DNA of 6,266 nt from Bryobacterales bacterium (lineage in GTDB: Bacteria > Acidobacteriota > Terriglobia > Bryobacterales > Bryobacteraceae), in assembly GCA_025456495.1 (NCBI GenBank), contig JALOKO010000244.1, positions 1 to 6,266 of the forward strand, in the 5' to 3' direction. The notes under the pieces are model-generated. The model was given only the letters and a program-made list of their open reading frames with translations, was not told the DNA's origin and did no database searches. Of this stretch, positions 5,091 through 6,266 are shown one piece after another. Position 1 is the first letter of the stretch, and each line of letters opens with the position of its first letter. Position numbers and translations under genes: made by a program.

Positions 5091-5623
5091 TTGCCCGAAC
5101 TCTGTTGATCGGGGGAGTTCTTCTGCTCCCGGCTACTGTCGTGCCGGAGGCGCACATTGCGCCCTCTCGCTACGCGGAAGATCCTCGACTGACAGCGCTG
5201 CGCCAATTTCTCGCCGAGAAGGAAAGCCCGATTGAACATCTGGCGGAAGACTTCCTGATTGCGGCGGACCGTTACGACCTGGATTGGCGCCTCTTGCCGA
5301 GCGTGGCCTTCGTGGAATCAACGGCCGGGAAGTTGTACAAAAACAACAACATCTTCGGGTGGAACAACGCAAACACGAAATTCGCTTCCGTGCGTGACGG
5401 CATCTATCATGTGGGGCAACGATTAGGAGATGGCGATCTCTATCGGGGCAAGTCGATGGTGGAAAAGTTAGCGGTCTACAATCCCTACGACCATTACGCG
5501 CCCGCCGTGCTCCGGGTGGCTGACTACCTGGACCGCTTGGAACGGGAAGCGCGCACCCGCAGCGCCACAGTGTTTGCCAATTCCGGACTCCCTGGCTCCG
5601 GCGACATGGCGCACCGCAACTAG
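5069..5623 (+). CDS. Secreted glucosaminidase/GH73-like peptidoglycan hydrolase
   Basis: I choose TTG 5069 as start: GAGG at 5057-5060 with an 8-base spacer, and the product then begins with a clean export signal (MRILHRVIARTLLIGGVLLL, basic then hydrophobic). The longer reading from GTG 5000 would bury that signal behind 23 residues. The product is 184 aa. The cleavage site is not obvious (no clear AxA), so it may stay membrane-anchored. The catalytic region runs from about 60 to 158. Around DWRLLPSVAFVESTAGKLY, Glu83 sits where the acid of glucosaminidase/lysozyme-like folds lies (ES-x-x-GK). It is followed by NNNIFGWNN (92-100), a FASVRDGIYHVGQRL segment, and NPYDHYAPAVLRVADYL. This matches the E-S-x-x-G-K ... 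N-x-F-G ... F-x-S-x-x-D pattern of GH73 relatives, which cleave the glycan strand of peptidoglycan. No LysM or SH3 wall-binding domain is present. Its own promoter and the upstream terminator separate it from the flagellar operon. Fold fairly confident, substrate inferred. Confidence 0.72.
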   Translation: MRILHRVIARTLLIGGVLLLPATVVPEAHIAPSRYAEDPRLTALRQFLAEKESPIEHLAEDFLIAADRYDLDWRLLPSVAFVESTAGKLYKNNNIFGWNNANTKFASVRDGIYHVGQRLGDGDLYRGKSMVEKLAVYNPYDHYAPAVLRVADYLDRLEREARTRSATVFANSGLPGSGDMAHRN

Positions 5624-5641
5624 CGGAAAGACCCGGGAAGT

Positions 5642-5669
5642 TTCATCCTGGCAGATTCATCCTGGCAGA
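5642..5669. repeat. 14-bp direct repeat x2
   Basis: TTCATCCTGGCAGA occurs twice with no spacer (5642-5655 and 5656-5669), starting 18 bases after the hydrolase stop. Perfect identity suggests a recent tandem duplication. Confidence 0.85.
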
Positions 5670-5693
5670 TTGCTACTGCGGCACTCACATACC

Positions 5694-5801
5694 GGTGCCC
5701 AGTGAAGCGCCGGTGCCCAGTGAAGCGCTGGTGCCCAGTGAAACGCTGGGGCGCAGTGAAACGGCGGGATGCAGCGAAGGGCTGGGGCGCAGTGAAGGGC
5801 C
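5694..5801. repeat. 18-bp tandem repeat, six units
   Basis: The units start at 5694, 5712, 5730, 5748, 5766 and 5784, all exactly 18 bases. Units 1-3 are nearly identical (GGTGCCCAGTGAAGCGCT with one or two changes). Units 4-6 have diverged (GGGGCGCAGTGAA shared by 4 and 6). The core CAGTGAA is kept in five of six units, with CAGCGAA in unit 5. Adjacent units contain CCAG...CTGG half-sites, so small hairpins are possible. Because 18 is a multiple of 3, the array reads as hexapeptides in several frames (for example VPSEAL on the + strand from GTG 5695), but no credible gene covers it. Confidence 0.9.
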
Positions 5802-5824
5802 AGGGGAGTCCTCCTCCCCTGGCC
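5798..5824. terminator. 11-bp perfect hairpin between convergent genes
   Basis: GGCCAGGGGAG (5798-5808) and CTCCCCTGGCC (5814-5824) are perfect complements around TCCTC. It lies between the + strand hydrolase and the - strand 47-aa gene, 40 bases past the latter's stop. No U-tract follows on either strand, so classical intrinsic termination is doubtful. A bidirectional RNA-end-protecting or pausing hairpin is more likely. Confidence 0.45.
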
Positions 5825-5864
5825 AACCTCCGATTCCTTTGTGGTTGACTTCTCTTCGCGAACG

Positions 5865-6008
5865 CTAGCCAAGCGTCGGCAGCAAGTAGAAGCCAAGAAA
5901 CATCAACGCAGTCACCAGCAGCACCATCGCCCAACGAAGGATTTTCTCCTTGCTGGTAGTGGTCTCTTTCTCGCCGGCGCGGATTTGATCGTTCAAGGTA
6001 TCAAACAT
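5865..6008 (-). CDS. 47-aa single-span membrane protein, hypothetical
   Basis: On the - strand, ATG (plus 6006-6008) is preceded by GGGGGAG (plus 6014-6020) with a 5-base spacer, an exceptionally strong ribosome binding site. The stop is TAG at plus 5865-5867. The 47 residues have two parts. Residues 1-24 are soluble and charged (MFDTLNDQIRAGEKETTTSK and then EKIL). Residues about 26-47 form one hydrophobic span starting WAMVLLVTALMFLGFYLLP, ending almost at the C-terminus. Arg25 just before the span suggests the N-terminus stays in the cytoplasm. The pattern resembles short hypothetical proteins I associate with Acidobacteriota, but I cannot name a family. The function is unknown. It sits downstream of, and in the same direction as, an NtrC-type regulator, with an intervening terminator. 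Confidence 0.75.
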   Translation of the reverse strand: MFDTLNDQIRAGEKETTTSKEKILRWAMVLLVTALMFLGFYLLPTLG

Positions 6009-6122
6009 GGCGTCTCCCCCTATCCGAACCTTACCGAATCAAGCCCATAAATATTCTCTATAGGCTAACTCCATTCTACCTGGGTTTTCAAAATTTTCTA
6101 GCTGAAAGCGACGTAGGTTGGT

Positions 6123-6151
6123 TAAAATTCAACCATGTTGCGGGTGGTTAA
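6123..6151 (-). terminator. Probable intrinsic terminator of the - strand regulator gene
   Basis: Read on the - strand, TTAACCA (plus 6145-6151) pairs with TGGTTGA (plus 6129-6135; one G-U pair) around a 9-base loop, and ATTTT follows. It starts 4 bases beyond the regulator's stop codon. The stem is only 7 bp and AU-rich, so termination may be partial, leaving some read-through into the 47-aa gene. Confidence 0.5.
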
Positions 6152-6155
6152 CTTG

Positions 6156-6266
6156 CTAATCAGTTAGCTTGGCTAATTTACGGTATAACGTTTTTCTTTC
6201 GATACCGAGAATTCGGGCCGCCTTGGCCTTGTTTCCCCGGGTGGCATCCAATACCCGGCGGATCTG
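6156..6266 (-). CDS. NtrC-type sigma-54-dependent regulator, C-terminal Fis-family HTH (partial)
   Basis: On the - strand, an open frame enters from the right edge and ends with TAG at plus 6156-6158. The 36 visible residues include QIRRVLDATRGNKAKAARIL and GIERKTLYRKLAKL. This is the standard Fis-type DNA-binding helix-turn-helix (L..t.GN...AA..LGi.r.TLyRkL) that closes NtrC/AtoC-class response regulators. Such proteins carry a receiver domain and an AAA+ domain that activates sigma-54 RNA polymerase; those parts lie outside the window. A stand-alone Fis-like protein is the alternative but less common. No clear sigma-54 promoter (GG-N10-GC) was seen in this window, so its targets are not evident. 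Confidence 0.85.
   Translation of the reverse strand, partial: QIRRVLDATRGNKAKAARILGIERKTLYRKLAKLTD

Noticed and set aside
5620..5934. 104-aa - strand ORF with RFTGH repeats over the 18-bp array
   Set aside because: The peptide repeat only reflects the DNA repeat. The ORF overlaps the better-supported 47-aa gene in another frame and lacks its own initiation signal.
6156..6176. CTAA-TCAG-TTAG and TTAGC-TTG-GCTAA inverted repeats at the end of the regulator gene
   Set aside because: They lie within the last codons of the Fis-type HTH gene and are short, so they are explained by coding sequence; the downstream stem with ATTTT is a better terminator.

Overview
The window looks like a moderately GC-rich (roughly 60% by eye) flagellated, diderm-type bacterium. 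Gene order and protein style (FlhA, an FlhF with an Ala/Gly-rich linker, a FliA/WhiG-type sigma factor, an N-terminally extended FliN, a DUF2802-like membrane protein) fit Acidobacteriota, perhaps a Bryobacter/Solibacter relative. This assignment rests on gestalt rather than a marker gene and is moderate to low confidence.

Left block (1-4231, + strand): the downstream end of a flagellar operon. It holds the FlhA C-terminus (export gate), a possible 28-aa coupling ORF, FlhF (SRP-type GTPase for flagellar placement), a sigma-28 family factor, a FliN-type switch protein overlapping the sigma gene by ATGA, and a small membrane-anchored coiled-coil protein with a C-terminal HTH-like segment. A strong hairpin followed by TTTT (4259-4306) closes the block. 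The flhG/fleN gene, which often lies between flhF and fliA, is absent here.

Middle (4307-5068): about 760 bases with no convincing protein gene. The first 280 are GC-rich with several hairpins. The next 300 are clearly AT-rich with two clean inverted repeats. An extended -10 promoter (TGTTATACT) and a structured leader then lead to the next gene. The leader contains a 27-aa upstream ORF with a good ribosome binding site, and it overlaps the start of that gene.

Right block (5069-6266): a secreted glucosaminidase/GH73-like peptidoglycan hydrolase on the + strand, starting at TTG. It is followed by a repeat cluster: a 14-bp direct repeat x2, an 18-bp tandem repeat x6, and an 11-bp perfect hairpin. 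Facing it on the - strand are a 47-aa single-span membrane protein with a very strong Shine-Dalgarno sequence and, at the window edge, the last 36 codons of an NtrC-type regulator (Fis-family HTH) with a plausible terminator.

Working together: FlhF would set where flagella are built, FlhA exports the parts, the sigma factor would switch on late flagellar genes, and FliN forms the motor switch/C-ring. The hydrolase and the - strand genes are separate transcription units. A link of the hydrolase to flagellar wall penetration is only a guess from proximity. The strongest candidates for something undescribed are the leader/uORF arrangement, the repeat cluster between convergent genes, and the 47-aa membrane protein.
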